A DNA stretch of 23,573 nt, from positions 1 to 23,573 of the IMG/VR virus record IMGVR_UViG_3300046010_013930, one strand, 5' to 3'. A program made the translations under genes and the position numbers. Positions 6,974-13,362 of the stretch are shown in pieces. The notes beneath the pieces are model-generated. The model was not told the origin of the DNA, searched no databases, and was given only the letters and a program-made list of their open reading frames with translations. Each line of letters begins with the position of its first letter. The first letter of the stretch is position 1. Origin of the DNA: a virus.

Positions 6974-6991
6974 GGGGTGCCAACACACCCC
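6974..6991 (-). other. Perfect 6-bp hairpin in leader of the 72-aa gene
   Basis: GGGGTG, six-base loop, CACCCC, located 18 bases before the start codon of the gene at 6738-6956. There is no T tract, so it is more likely a leader or mRNA-stability structure than a terminator. A second loose pair (TTGCGGT / ACCGCAA) lies just to its right. Confidence 0.4.
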
Positions 6992-7057
6992 GATTTGTTT
7001 TGCGGTTATGGCTTGCGGGTGTTGGTCACCGCAAGGAAAAAATACACGCAGGAGTAA

Positions 7058-7177
7058 TTACCCGCGCGACATGCGTTTCTGTCCGGGACGCCAGACGTAT
7101 TGGGTCTTGCGCTCGGGTTTGGGGTCGGCCTGCTCGATGCGTAGCCGGGTGACCGGCGTCGTCGAGATGAAGGCCAT
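7058..7177 (-). CDS. Hypothetical 39-residue protein
   Basis: Reads MAFISTTPVTRLRIEQADPK and then PERKTQYVWRPGQKRMSRG. It is basic and probably partly disordered. A GTG ten codons upstream in frame (GTGAACACACCG) would give a 49-residue form and cannot be excluded. The gene fills what would otherwise be a hole between the 116-aa and 72-aa genes. Confidence 0.5.
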   Translation of the reverse strand: MAFISTTPVTRLRIEQADPKPERKTQYVWRPGQKRMSRG

Positions 7178-7257
7178 GGTGACGGGTGGTTTGTTCGGTG
7201 TGTTCACGATGTGTGTATGTAGCTGGGTTGTGCTGACAGAGGGTCAGCGGGAAAGGT

Positions 7258-7608
7258 TCAGTGATACTCGGGGCCGCTGTATCCGGGGCTGGCTGTCGAG
7301 GGGTGGCAGTCCCAGCAGCGCTTGTTCAATGCGCGGACTTTGGCTATGACCTCGCTGACTGCGGCGAAGCTCAGGTGGCCGAGCACGTCGTTGCACACGG
7401 CGGTGTCGTAAACGAGCTGTCCGGTGTCCGCGTTCATCACGCCGACCTCGAAGTTGCCGCTGTCTCCTCCGTAGCTGTGCTGGTGTGATACGATGGACAC
7501 GGCGTAACCGTTGTCAAAGTCGATGCGCCGGAAGTAGGCCCCGCACTTGCCGTAATAGTGCTTTGCCTCTTCGTAGGGAATTCCGTGGGATGTGGTTGGT
7601 GTTTTCAT
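7258..7608 (-). CDS. Conserved phage protein with NGYAVSIVxHxxSYGGDxGxFEV motif (116 aa)
   Basis: Residues 33-55 contain NGYAVSIVSHQHSYGGDSG followed by FEVGVMN, and YDTAVCNDVLGHLSF follows near residue 67. This (G)fgaSIvxxxxSYGG..glxEvAVl ... YDTpitnDVlGyL pattern is a familiar small phage protein of unknown function. The C-terminus has a short CWDCH motif. The start lies 2 bases after the stop of the 49-aa gene. Confidence 0.8.
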   Translation of the reverse strand: MKTPTTSHGIPYEEAKHYYGKCGAYFRRIDFDNGYAVSIVSHQHSYGGDSGNFEVGVMNADTGQLVYDTAVCNDVLGHLSFAAVSEVIAKVRALNKRCWDCHPSTASPGYSGPEYH

Positions 7609-7610
7609 GG

Positions 7611-7760
7611 TTAAAGATTCAGAAAATCGAGAGCCCTACGTTCGGCGGCACGTTTGGTCAGGCCGAAGGCCATCAAGATGCGGACGCAGAGAAGGAACTT
7701 GTCATTGAGTTCGCGGGACTGGCGAAGACCGGCGAAGCGGTCGGGTGTATTTGGATTCAT
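7611..7760 (-). CDS. Hypothetical 49-residue protein, first gene of the left operon
   Basis: Begins MNPNTPDRFAGLRQSRELND and continues KFLLCVRILMAFGLTKRAAE. It is basic, helical and compact, with a possible small DNA-binding fold. It ends 2 bases before the start of the 116-aa gene and appears to be the first gene of the minus-strand left operon, so a promoter should lie in 7761-7834. I found no convincing sigma70-type promoter there. Confidence 0.6.
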   Translation of the reverse strand: MNPNTPDRFAGLRQSRELNDKFLLCVRILMAFGLTKRAAERRALDFLNL

Positions 7761-7817
7761 GAGTCAGGGATTCAGGGGATTAGGGATTGGTTGTTGCAGG
7801 GGAACAGGGGATCGGGT

Positions 7818-7836
7818 ATAGGTGATGGTCACCTAT
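7818..7836. promoter_or_regulatory. 19-bp perfect palindrome over the start codon of the HTH gene
   Basis: ATAGGTGA, TGG, TCACCTAT: two 8-base arms, perfect. The right arm includes the A and T of the ATG at 7835. The left arm contains AGGTGAT, which matches the 3' end of 16S rRNA and is 8 bases from the ATG. In RNA the hairpin would hide both ribosome site and start codon; in DNA it is a good dimer operator, possibly for the encoded HTH protein itself. Related elements lie at 844-858, 20718-20732 and 22496-22511. Confidence 0.55.
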
Positions 7837-8344
7837 GGGACAAGGCCCGAACATCCCCAAGGAAACTTGGGACGCAATCAAAGTTGCCTATCTGGCAGGC
7901 ATGACTCCGAAGGAGATTGCTACGAGGTTCAAGATGGAGGAGCAAACTGTGGCTACGAAGGTGTGTAAAGCAGGTTGGAACAAGATAATTAGAGAGTCAT
8001 GCAAGTCAGTAACGCCTGATACTACGATACTTGAGAAGACCGCAGAGATTTTAGAAACAGAGTGGAAAACAAAAGGGGCTGGACACAGGTCTGTCGTGTT
8101 CCGCATGGCGCATGACGCGCTGAAGAAAGCGAAGCTGCCGACGCCGCGAACGTGGAAGGACGCGCAGATCGCGGACAACATGGCTCGGAAGGCGGTCGGA
8201 CTCGACGAGGAGCGCGGCAGCACATCGGTCATCAATGTGGGATTCATGCACCAGACAGCCGGTGCGGTCGTGTCTCGCATTGATAATGATGTCGTGGATG
8301 CCGAATTCGAGGCCGAAACTGACAGGGAAACAGGGTCGGACTGA
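7835..8344 (+). CDS. Helix-turn-helix DNA-binding protein, possible small terminase subunit (169 aa)
   Basis: Residues 8-48 form an HTH: PKETWDAIKVAYLAGMTPKE then IATRFKMEEQTVATKVCKAG. The central part (WKTKGAGHRSVVFRMAHDAL, KTWKDAQIADNMARKAVGLD-like segment) and length suit a small terminase, which uses an N-terminal HTH to recognise packaging sites. Against this, it is far from the large terminase within the window, and a palindrome over its start suggests an autoregulated regulator. It is the only plus-strand gene in the left half and stands divergent to the left operon. Confidence 0.7.
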   Translation: MGQGPNIPKETWDAIKVAYLAGMTPKEIATRFKMEEQTVATKVCKAGWNKIIRESCKSVTPDTTILEKTAEILETEWKTKGAGHRSVVFRMAHDALKKAKLPTPRTWKDAQIADNMARKAVGLDEERGSTSVINVGFMHQTAGAVVSRIDNDVVDAEFEAETDRETGSD

Positions 8345-8370
8345 CTTTCTACTGAGTAGAGCCATGGGGT

Positions 8371-8559
8371 TTAGGACTCAACAGAGGCCGCTTTAGCGGC
8401 TTTGCGGGCGAGTCGCCGGGTGTCCAGATCCGGGTTGTAAGACCAGTTGCGATCATGCCAGCGATCGAACTTCCGAAGGAAGGCCATCGAGGTCACGTGA
8501 CGAGTGTTGCCGCAGATAGGCCTGCGGCTTTTGCATTGGTTGCCAGTGTGTGCTGCCAT
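8371..8559 (-). CDS. Hypothetical Cys/Arg-rich small protein (62 aa)
   Basis: It begins MAAHTGNQCKSRRPICGNTR and continues HVTSMAFLRKFDRWHDRNWS, ending in an Ala/Lys helix. His6, Cys9, Cys16 and His21 could bind a metal. Composition and the Cys-x6-Cys N-terminus look like a small phage nucleic-acid-binding protein, but I cannot name a family. It is convergent with the HTH gene; the two stops are 27 bases apart. A GCCGC/GCGGC pair followed by TTT at 8387-8403 lies inside its 3' end. Confidence 0.5.
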   Translation of the reverse strand: MAAHTGNQCKSRRPICGNTRHVTSMAFLRKFDRWHDRNWSYNPDLDTRRLARKAAKAASVES

Positions 8560-8566
8560 ACTGCGA

Positions 8567-8584
8567 CGCTCCCCGAAGGGAGCG
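8567..8584 (-). other. Hairpin with UUCG tetraloop between two minus-strand genes
   Basis: On the minus strand this reads CGCTCCC TTCG GGGAGCG, a perfect 7-bp stem closed by a C(UUCG)G loop, an exceptionally stable RNA element. It lies in the 44-base gap between the genes at 8604-8972 and 8371-8559. There is no T tract after it, so it is more likely an intercistronic stability or processing element than a terminator. The loop identity favours minus-strand transcription. Confidence 0.5.
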
Positions 8585-8603
8585 CCGAGTGTATGACCGC
8601 TGA

Positions 8604-8972
8604 TTAGGCGACAGCGACCGAGCGGCGGCGCATCAGCTCCGCCTCAATCTCCTCGATCGAGAGCGTGGAGAGCGCGACCTTGCGGTTGCTCGCCTTCGAG
8701 GGAGGTGTGAGGGTGATGTGCATACGGCCAGACTTGCTGATCGTTTGCTTCAGGAACGTGTAGCCGCGACGCACGGCTTCGTTCGTGTTGGCGAGGGCCA
8801 CGGCTTGCTCACCTTTCAAGCGGGCGTTGACGGCCTCGCGGATCTCCTTCTTCGACATGCCGGGGTTGGCCGCGACCAAGCTCTTGCGGAGCAAGGACGC
8901 GGAGAATCCGCCAGCGTCGTCGATGGTGGTGTTGATGATGCGGGTTTCGGTAACGGGGATGATGCTATTCAT
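8604..8972 (-). CDS. Hypothetical protein (122 aa)
   Basis: The start MNSIIPVTETRIINTTIDDA is chosen because upstream codons lack coding character and cross a palindrome at 9041-9059. The protein has a central helical part (SKKEIREAVNARLKGEQAVA) and a basic C-terminal region (GRMHITLTPPSKASNRKVAL), ending in a helix with MRRR. Gene order and composition suggest a small DNA-associated phage protein, but no family is recognised. The ATG follows an A/C-rich leader without a Shine-Dalgarno site. Confidence 0.68.
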   Translation of the reverse strand: MNSIIPVTETRIINTTIDDAGGFSASLLRKSLVAANPGMSKKEIREAVNARLKGEQAVALANTNEAVRRGYTFLKQTISKSGRMHITLTPPSKASNRKVALSTLSIEEIEAELMRRRSVAVA

Positions 8973-9040
8973 ATGATCTGTGTTTCTCTGATGTGTTATT
9001 GATTCGAGTTCAAGCCACCCAAGGGATGACCTGAACTGAA

Positions 9041-9059
9041 CCAACAGCAACGCTGTTGG
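9041..9059. promoter_or_regulatory. Perfect 8-bp-arm palindrome upstream of the 122-aa gene
   Basis: CCAACAGC, AAC, GCTGTTGG. It lies 68 bases before the start codon at 8972 and is not followed by a T tract on either strand, so an operator is more likely than a terminator. No copy was noticed elsewhere in the window. Confidence 0.4.
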
Positions 9060-9456
9060 AACAGGTTAAGGGTTAGGTGACGCGGTGTGCGTCTTGGTGT
9101 AGGTCATGCGTCGGTGTGTCGGCTCGGGTTGGCATATGGCCCGCATGGATTGCTACCGCATAACTTTCATCCGTTTTTCCGGCACGGAAGGAGACATCTT
9201 GCTCCGGCTGCCAGCAGAAACTCTGTCGCTACACAGAGACTCCAAACTGCCTTGGCCCTTGGTCGTGAGACCGCCGTTTACACCGCCGCTTTTTCTGTCG
9301 CTGACAAGCCACGTCACCCACCCACTTGGTTGGCCAGACGCTCTTGTCAGAAGCATTGGTTGGAATGTTAAAGATCAGATCCGAGGATCGTCGCCCTCTG
9401 CCGAGAGCCGCTCCGACATCGCCGAAGCTGCCTTAACTACCGAAACCCAAGCCCTC

Positions 9457-9640
9457 GTCTTTCCTGCGCATTATGCGCGCGAAGACCGTGCGCGCTGCGA
9501 TCGCGCTACGCGTAGGGGTTATGGCGACAGAGGCTACGTGCGCGTAGGTAACGCGGCGCGGTGCGCTGCGCTGCGGATCACGCGGCCAGCGTCACAGGGG
9601 TCGGTCTTTCCTGCGCATAATGCACGCGAAGACTGCGCGC
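9457..9640. repeat. Imperfect 38-bp direct repeat in two copies, with small palindromes
   Basis: Copies at 9457-9494 and 9604-9640 both start GTCTTTCCTGCGCAT and continue ATGC.CGCGAAGAC; they differ by two substitutions and a two-base gap. The first contains the palindrome GCGCAT T ATGCGC. Between them lie CTACGCGTAG (9506-9515) and CTACG/CGTAG (9534-9547). No transposase accompanies them. Role unknown. Confidence 0.5.
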
Positions 9641-9909
9641 CCAGGCACCCACCACGCGGGTGGGGGTGGGCGGGGGCGTTCGAGCGGCCGTGCCACATAT
9701 ATACCCCCTCAGAGAAAAAATTTTTCGGATTTTTGACCTGGGGGTCCCGAGCGGGTATAGGCGCGTCGGGGCCACCCTGTAGGCGCTCAAAAAAGATCCC
9801 GAGCGGGTGTATTGGTCCCCTGGCCCAGCTAAGCGACATTAACCCCACTTAGTGTGCCATGAAGTAGACATTCTGCCCCCTGGTCCAACTCACAACCAAC
9901 CCCGAAACC

Positions 9910-9941
9910 TTGTAAGAAAAAGGCCCCTGTTTTTCTTACAA
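9910..9941. repeat. Perfect inverted repeat, 12-bp arms, 8-base loop
   Basis: TTGTAAGAAAAA, loop GGCCCCTG, TTTTTCTTACAA. The arms are perfect and AT-rich with A5/T5 runs next to the loop. It is unlike an ordinary intrinsic terminator because the stem itself carries the A/T tracts. The loop holds half of the CCCCTGG repeat motif. It could be a cruciform, a single-strand initiation site or a protein-binding site within the origin region. Confidence 0.6.
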
Positions 9942-10043
9942 CCCCTGGACCAGATTCCCGCTGCATACTAAACACGCGGTAGTTCAAGCGTGCTTCAACT
10001 ATCGGGCAAAATGTATGCCCCTGGTCCCCTAGCCCAGTTACCT

Positions 10044-10081
10044 CAAACCGTAGGACCTTGGATACAAAAGCATACGGTTTG
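10044..10081. repeat. Perfect inverted repeat, 9-bp arms, 20-base loop
   Basis: CAAACCGTA at 10044-10052 and TACGGTTTG at 10073-10081. It lies between two iteron-like copies. An imperfect 22-base palindrome (TAGTTCAAGC GT GCTTCAACTA, one mismatch pair) lies nearby at 9980-10001. Confidence 0.5.
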
Positions 10082-10237
10082 CAACAAGTAGGGTGAAAAC
10101 TATCCCCTGGCCCAAAGACCCTAGATCCATAACCTCACGTTACCAAATAACCCCAAAAACCCTCGAAACAGGGGTCCAGGGGGTCATTTGATCAGGGGAT
10201 TATCACAGGGGGTGGGGTTTTTTTGACCCGGAGCAAT

Positions 10238-10279
10238 CCCCACCCCCTCCTCTACAGAGTAAAGGGGTGGGGTTTTTTT
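10238..10279 (+). terminator. Intrinsic terminator reading rightward
   Basis: CCCCACCCC (10238-10246), 17-base loop with a small inner CTCT/GAG pair, GGGGTGGGG (10264-10272), then seven T. The stem plus T7 is a strong rho-independent terminator for plus-strand transcripts. The same GGGGTGGGG-T7 block also occurs at 10209-10224, and could pair alternatively with the C block. No plus-strand gene precedes it closely, which implies an untranslated plus-strand transcript in this region. Confidence 0.55.
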
Positions 10280-10338
10280 CGGGGGGTGGGGATTGTTTTT
10301 TGCGCAAAGTGCTTGTCCATAAGGGGTTTAACCCCGAT

Positions 10339-10479
10339 GGGGTGGGGTAGGGTGGGGTTTCTACTTTTATTTAGATAGAATTATAATAAAAGGGGAAAAT
10401 CCCCGCGCCGCTGGGCCCGAATGGCGTTTTCCGCCAATAAAACTTTGGAAACCCCAACCCCACCCCACCTCCCCACCCC
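10339..10479. other. Candidate replication origin core: G-quadruplex motif, AT-rich segment, C-rich tract
   Basis: The plus strand has GGGGTGGGGTAGGGTGGGG at 10339-10357, which fits a four-run G-quadruplex. An AT-rich segment follows at 10358-10394 (TTTTATT...AATAAAA as an internal inverted pair). Then 10452-10479 has five C4 runs, a quadruplex motif on the minus strand. Quadruplex motifs on opposite strands flanking an easily melted segment, next to iteron-like repeats and the primase/helicase gene, suggest an origin. This is inference from layout; no known initiator gene product is identified. Confidence 0.45.
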
Positions 10480-10613
10480 AGGGGGCCTAAGACTCAGGGA
10501 ATCAGGGGTTTACCAAACACTGTGTCATAAAACAATCCCCACCCCTATAAGACATCCTCGAGAATCACAGATCAAACGGGCCCACGGCGACCTTCCCAAA
10601 GTAATTAAATGAC

Positions 10614-10657
10614 GCGTTAATAGGAACCAGGGGACCAAGGGTCTGTGCTATTAACGC
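10614..10657. repeat. Perfect inverted repeat, 10-bp arms, 24-base loop
   Basis: GCGTTAATAG at 10614-10623 and CTATTAACGC at 10648-10657. The loop contains ACCAGGGGACC, the reverse complement form of the iteron-like motif, as in the 9910-9941 hairpin whose loop holds GGCCCCTG. Confidence 0.5.
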
Positions 10658-10723
10658 TCCCATAGCTTATTCCCTACGCTATTGGTGTAACAGTCCGCCC
10701 CGTGGCCTAGGGTTTGAAAAGTA

Positions 10724-10795
10724 CCGGGGACTGAGGACTGGTTAGCGCACCGCCTCCCCAGACGGTTTGTTATTAACTTTGGTCCCAGTCCCCGG
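10724..10795. repeat. Perfect inverted repeat, 10-bp arms, 52-base spacer, just after the primase gene
   Basis: CCGGGGACTG at 10724-10733 and CAGTCCCCGG at 10786-10795. The right arm ends 8 bases before the primase stop codon (minus-strand transcripts enter here), so it may help end or protect the replication mRNA. No T tract follows, and the spacer is long, so it is not a standard intrinsic terminator. Confidence 0.45.
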
Positions 10796-10803
10796 CTAAA
10801 TCT

Positions 10804-12945
10804 TTACCAGTGTTCCTTGTCCTCGACCGAGATGATGTACTTACTGATGTTACCTTTCTTGGAGTGCTTGAGCACGCGGGTCCCGCCCCTTTGGGCCAGG
10901 GTCCTTAGCTCGCGGCCCAGCCGCACCGGGGTGTACCGGCCAATGAAGGGTTTGAGGTTCCCCTCGTCCACCCCCATCAGGCTCGAATAGAGCTGGGTCG
11001 TGGTCCCCTTCCACTCGGCCACCGACTTGCTGTCGCGCCGCATCGAGGCCGCCCACATGTCGACCACCTCGATCAGCTTGGTTGCTGGGTTGTCTTCCAC
11101 GGCGGTGTGCAGCATCTCCGGGTGGTGGTAGGGCTTGACGCCGAAACGCTTGTTCTCCTCCCAGACCACCTCGTCAGGCGGCGAATAGGCCATTAACCAC
11201 CGCAGAAAGTGCGGTAACTCCTGGGCGATAACCTCCTCGACCTCCGAGTTCTTGCCGAACGGGTGCTGGTAGTCGGTCAGTTTGAAGAGCATGATCTTGT
11301 CCGCGACCGCATTGTCCATCGGGGGCAGGACCGACAGGGATTGCGGGTCGGTGTTGCAGGTCATCAAAAGCCGCCCGTACCAAGGGATCTCGATCGAGTC
11401 CTTGTGTTTCGGGTGGTAGCTGACGCGCGGGTTGGCCACGTGGGCCTTGATCGCCTCGCCGAACACCTTGTGCTTGTCGTAGTCCACCTGGCCGGTCGGG
11501 TCGTCGATACTCCAGACCGGATGTTCGGCCGCTGTCTTGTTGAAGCTGGTCTTGCCCTGCAGGTACGGCGTGGCATCGGCAAATCCGCCCAGGGCCGCGC
11601 CCACCACCCGCCAGTTAAGCAGCGTCTTGCCCTGACTCGGGCCTCCGGCCACCACGACCACCTGGCCCTGGGTCGGCTCGTTGTTGATCGCCCCCGCGTA
11701 GAACCGCGAGAACCAAGCCAGGAAGTACGGCAGTTGCTCGTCGCCGAAGACCGGCCAGAGCCAGCTCTTCAAGTAGGGCCACAGGATTTCACTGCCGTCA
11801 TCGGCGGGCTCGATGGGCTTGCGGAAATTGGTGTTGAGGAAACGGTCGTTGCCGATGTCCACGATCTCCTCCTCGGTGAAGAGGATCGGCACGGCGGCGT
11901 CCACCCGCTGGTGGGTCTGGATGGCGTCGACGACGCGGTCGAGTTGCGACGCGCCCTTCTTCGAATCGGTCTTGATCCCGTTGACTCGCAGCTTCCGGCT
12001 CACGTCCTCGACCTTGTAATCGTACCACCGGTTGGTCCCGTTCTTGCGCCAGTAGGCGCGGCCGTCATAGAAGAACTCCATCACGGCGCGGCCGATGACC
12101 TCCTCGCGGAACTTCTCGACAAAGGCGTTGCCGAGCAGCTCGCCCCAGGTGACGAACGCTTTGCCTGCGCGGTCGGTGTAACAGACCATCCCGTGGTCCC
12201 CGACCTGGCAGCCCACGCGGTCCACGCCGTCCTGAAGCCAGAACGTCGGCCCCCTCGCCCCGAGTTTGAATTCCCCCGGCCACCGGCCCGGCCAGCGCGC
12301 TTCCACCTCGGCCGCGATCTTGTCGATCGGGATCTCGGTGTCGGTCTCGCCGACCTTGTTCCAGTTGACCTTGTTGCCTGCTTCCACCAAAAGGTCTCCG
12401 AGAACATCTTCGCGCACTGCCGTAGAACCCGGCACGAGCTGCCAGTCATACCCGATCTCGAAAAGTTGGTTGGTGCGGAAGGTGCACTCGTCCAGTCCCG
12501 GCAGGATCTTGGCCAGCTTGAACTTGCGGGCCATCTCCTTGAGGACTGACTTGGTCATCTCCGGGCAGTCCACCGCGATCGGGCGGTCGAACTCCCAGAC
12601 GATGCGGGCATTGCCGCTGAAAGTCTTGCTGATCGCCACCGGCAGCGCGTCGGGGTTGCAGCGCTCGACCAGCTCGTTCAGATCAAAACTGTCGGGCAGC
12701 TTCGCGTCATAGTCGGCCACCAGCCCGTGCATCCAGCGCGCCGGGTTCTCCAGGCTGATACGTCGGTGCGGGTTGAGTCCCTCGAACGCGGTGTAGAAAC
12801 AGTGGTCGGTGTCCTTGTCCTTGATCCACTTCTCGTACTCTTCCTTGGTCTTGACCGGATAAGGGTCGACTGTCGCTTTCCATGGGTCGATGGGCAACGG
12901 TTTGACATCCGATGCGGACATGTTGGGGAGGTAAAATGCTTTCAT
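10804..12945 (-). CDS. Primase-polymerase/SF3 helicase fusion (713 aa)
   Basis: The N-terminal part looks like an archaeo-eukaryotic-type primase (PrimPol): motif I is GLVADYDAK with D78 and D80, then SKTFSGNARIVWEF and TFRTNQLFEI. The C-terminal part is a superfamily 3 helicase of the DUF5906/D5 kind: Walker A GGPSQGKT at 434-441, Walker B VWSIDDP with D481/D482, and motif C LLMTCNTDP. Such proteins prime and unwind at phage and plasmid origins. It is the last gene of the minus-strand replication operon, overlapping the 64-aa gene by ATGA and bordering the origin-like region. The second primase motif lacks the usual SxH His (GNAR), so primase activity is less sure than helicase activity. Confidence 0.88.
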   Translation of the reverse strand: MKAFYLPNMSASDVKPLPIDPWKATVDPYPVKTKEEYEKWIKDKDTDHCFYTAFEGLNPHRRISLENPARWMHGLVADYDAKLPDSFDLNELVERCNPDALPVAISKTFSGNARIVWEFDRPIAVDCPEMTKSVLKEMARKFKLAKILPGLDECTFRTNQLFEIGYDWQLVPGSTAVREDVLGDLLVEAGNKVNWNKVGETDTEIPIDKIAAEVEARWPGRWPGEFKLGARGPTFWLQDGVDRVGCQVGDHGMVCYTDRAGKAFVTWGELLGNAFVEKFREEVIGRAVMEFFYDGRAYWRKNGTNRWYDYKVEDVSRKLRVNGIKTDSKKGASQLDRVVDAIQTHQRVDAAVPILFTEEEIVDIGNDRFLNTNFRKPIEPADDGSEILWPYLKSWLWPVFGDEQLPYFLAWFSRFYAGAINNEPTQGQVVVVAGGPSQGKTLLNWRVVGAALGGFADATPYLQGKTSFNKTAAEHPVWSIDDPTGQVDYDKHKVFGEAIKAHVANPRVSYHPKHKDSIEIPWYGRLLMTCNTDPQSLSVLPPMDNAVADKIMLFKLTDYQHPFGKNSEVEEVIAQELPHFLRWLMAYSPPDEVVWEENKRFGVKPYHHPEMLHTAVEDNPATKLIEVVDMWAASMRRDSKSVAEWKGTTTQLYSSLMGVDEGNLKPFIGRYTPVRLGRELRTLAQRGGTRVLKHSKKGNISKYIISVEDKEHW

Positions 12946-13136
12946 TGTTGTGTGGGTATGTAGGTTTTTCCGTCGATGACGGAGGTGGGTAGGTTCAAAA
13001 TCCAGGGGTCGTAATCCAAAAAGGCGACCACGCCGTCCTCTTCGTGGACGCAGCGCAGTACTAAGCAGCCGGTGCGATTGACATAGTGGTCAAGCGGCTC
13101 CCAGCCACCCAGGGCCTTGAGGACGTCTTCAACCAT
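12942..13136 (-). CDS. Hypothetical protein (64 aa)
   Basis: It begins MVEDVLKALGGWEPLDHYVN, with TGCLVLRCVHEEDGVVAFLD following. It is mixed alpha/beta with two Cys and no recognised motif. It overlaps the upstream gene by 8 bases and the primase start by ATGA (CAACAATGA), so it is probably co-translated with the primase. Confidence 0.65.
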   Translation of the reverse strand: MVEDVLKALGGWEPLDHYVNRTGCLVLRCVHEEDGVVAFLDYDPWILNLPTSVIDGKTYIPTQQ

Positions 13137-13362
13137 CTTGCCGGGCTTCTAGTTGTTTGATCTGCAGTTGCAGTTGTTCGATGTGGTCAATGATCGCGTT
13201 CATCCATGCCTTGACCATTTCCGGGTCGGCTCCGGCCGCCCACGGAGTGGTTGATGTCGTCCATGTCGGCGAAGACACGCTTGACCCGAACGATTGGCTG
13301 TACCCGACAGTTCCGGTTCCAGCGCTAGTGGCCCACGTGGTCATTTCTTCGGGCTCGCTCAT
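13129..13362 (-). CDS. Hypothetical protein with Ser/Thr-rich N-terminus and coiled coil (77 aa)
   Basis: It starts MSEPEEMTTWATSAGTGTVG; about 50 residues are Ser/Thr/Gly-rich and probably disordered. It ends in a helical coiled coil (AWMNAIIDHIEQLQLQIKQL). The start is set by the ATGA overlap with the upstream gene; the frame is open further but crosses that gene. It may be an oligomerising tail; function unknown. Confidence 0.62.
   Translation of the reverse strand: MSEPEEMTTWATSAGTGTVGYSQSFGSSVSSPTWTTSTTPWAAGADPEMVKAWMNAIIDHIEQLQLQIKQLEARQDG

Larger units (their letters stand above)
9817..10182. repeat. Iteron-like CCCCTGGNCC(A) repeats, seven copies
   Basis: Direct copies start at 9817 (CCCCTGGCCCA), 9877 (CCCCTGGTCCA), 9942 (CCCCTGGACCA), 10018 (CCCCTGGTCC), 10026 (CCCCTAGCCCA, one mismatch) and 10104 (CCCCTGGCCCA). 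An inverted copy lies at 10173-10182. A further ACCAGGGGACC is at 10625-10635 in the loop of an inverted repeat. Variation is concentrated in one central base, as expected for a protein-binding repeat. Initiator-binding iterons are the simplest explanation. Confidence 0.55.
8973..10803. other. 1.8-kb region without credible genes, candidate origin region
   Basis: No frame on either strand has the compact, overlapping gene style seen elsewhere, and the open frames present have low-complexity Pro/Arg/Gly-rich translations. The right part is made of G and C runs, iteron-like repeats and inverted repeats listed separately; the left part (9100-9700) is GC-rich with a duplicated block. It separates the end of the replication operon from the small left genes. 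The terminus of the primase gene borders it directly, a common place for a phage origin. Confidence 0.6.

Noticed and set aside
9106-9852. 248-codon open frame on the plus strand in the gene-free region
   Set aside because: Its translation is low in recognisable structure, rich in Arg/Pro, and runs through direct repeats and palindromes. No coupling or start signal.
9800-10500. CRISPR array
   Set aside because: Repeats are short (10-11 bases), unevenly spaced and partly inverted; no cas genes. The Cas4-like motifs belong to the replication nuclease.
10421-10612. 63-codon plus-strand open frame over the C-rich tract
   Set aside because: The translation mostly reads CCCCA repeats as Pro/Thr; it has no coding character.
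11263-12549. 428-codon open frame on the plus strand inside the primase region
   Set aside because: It is the antisense shadow of the primase/helicase gene, whose motifs (Walker A/B, SF3 motif C) are clear on the minus strand. High GC keeps the opposite frame open.
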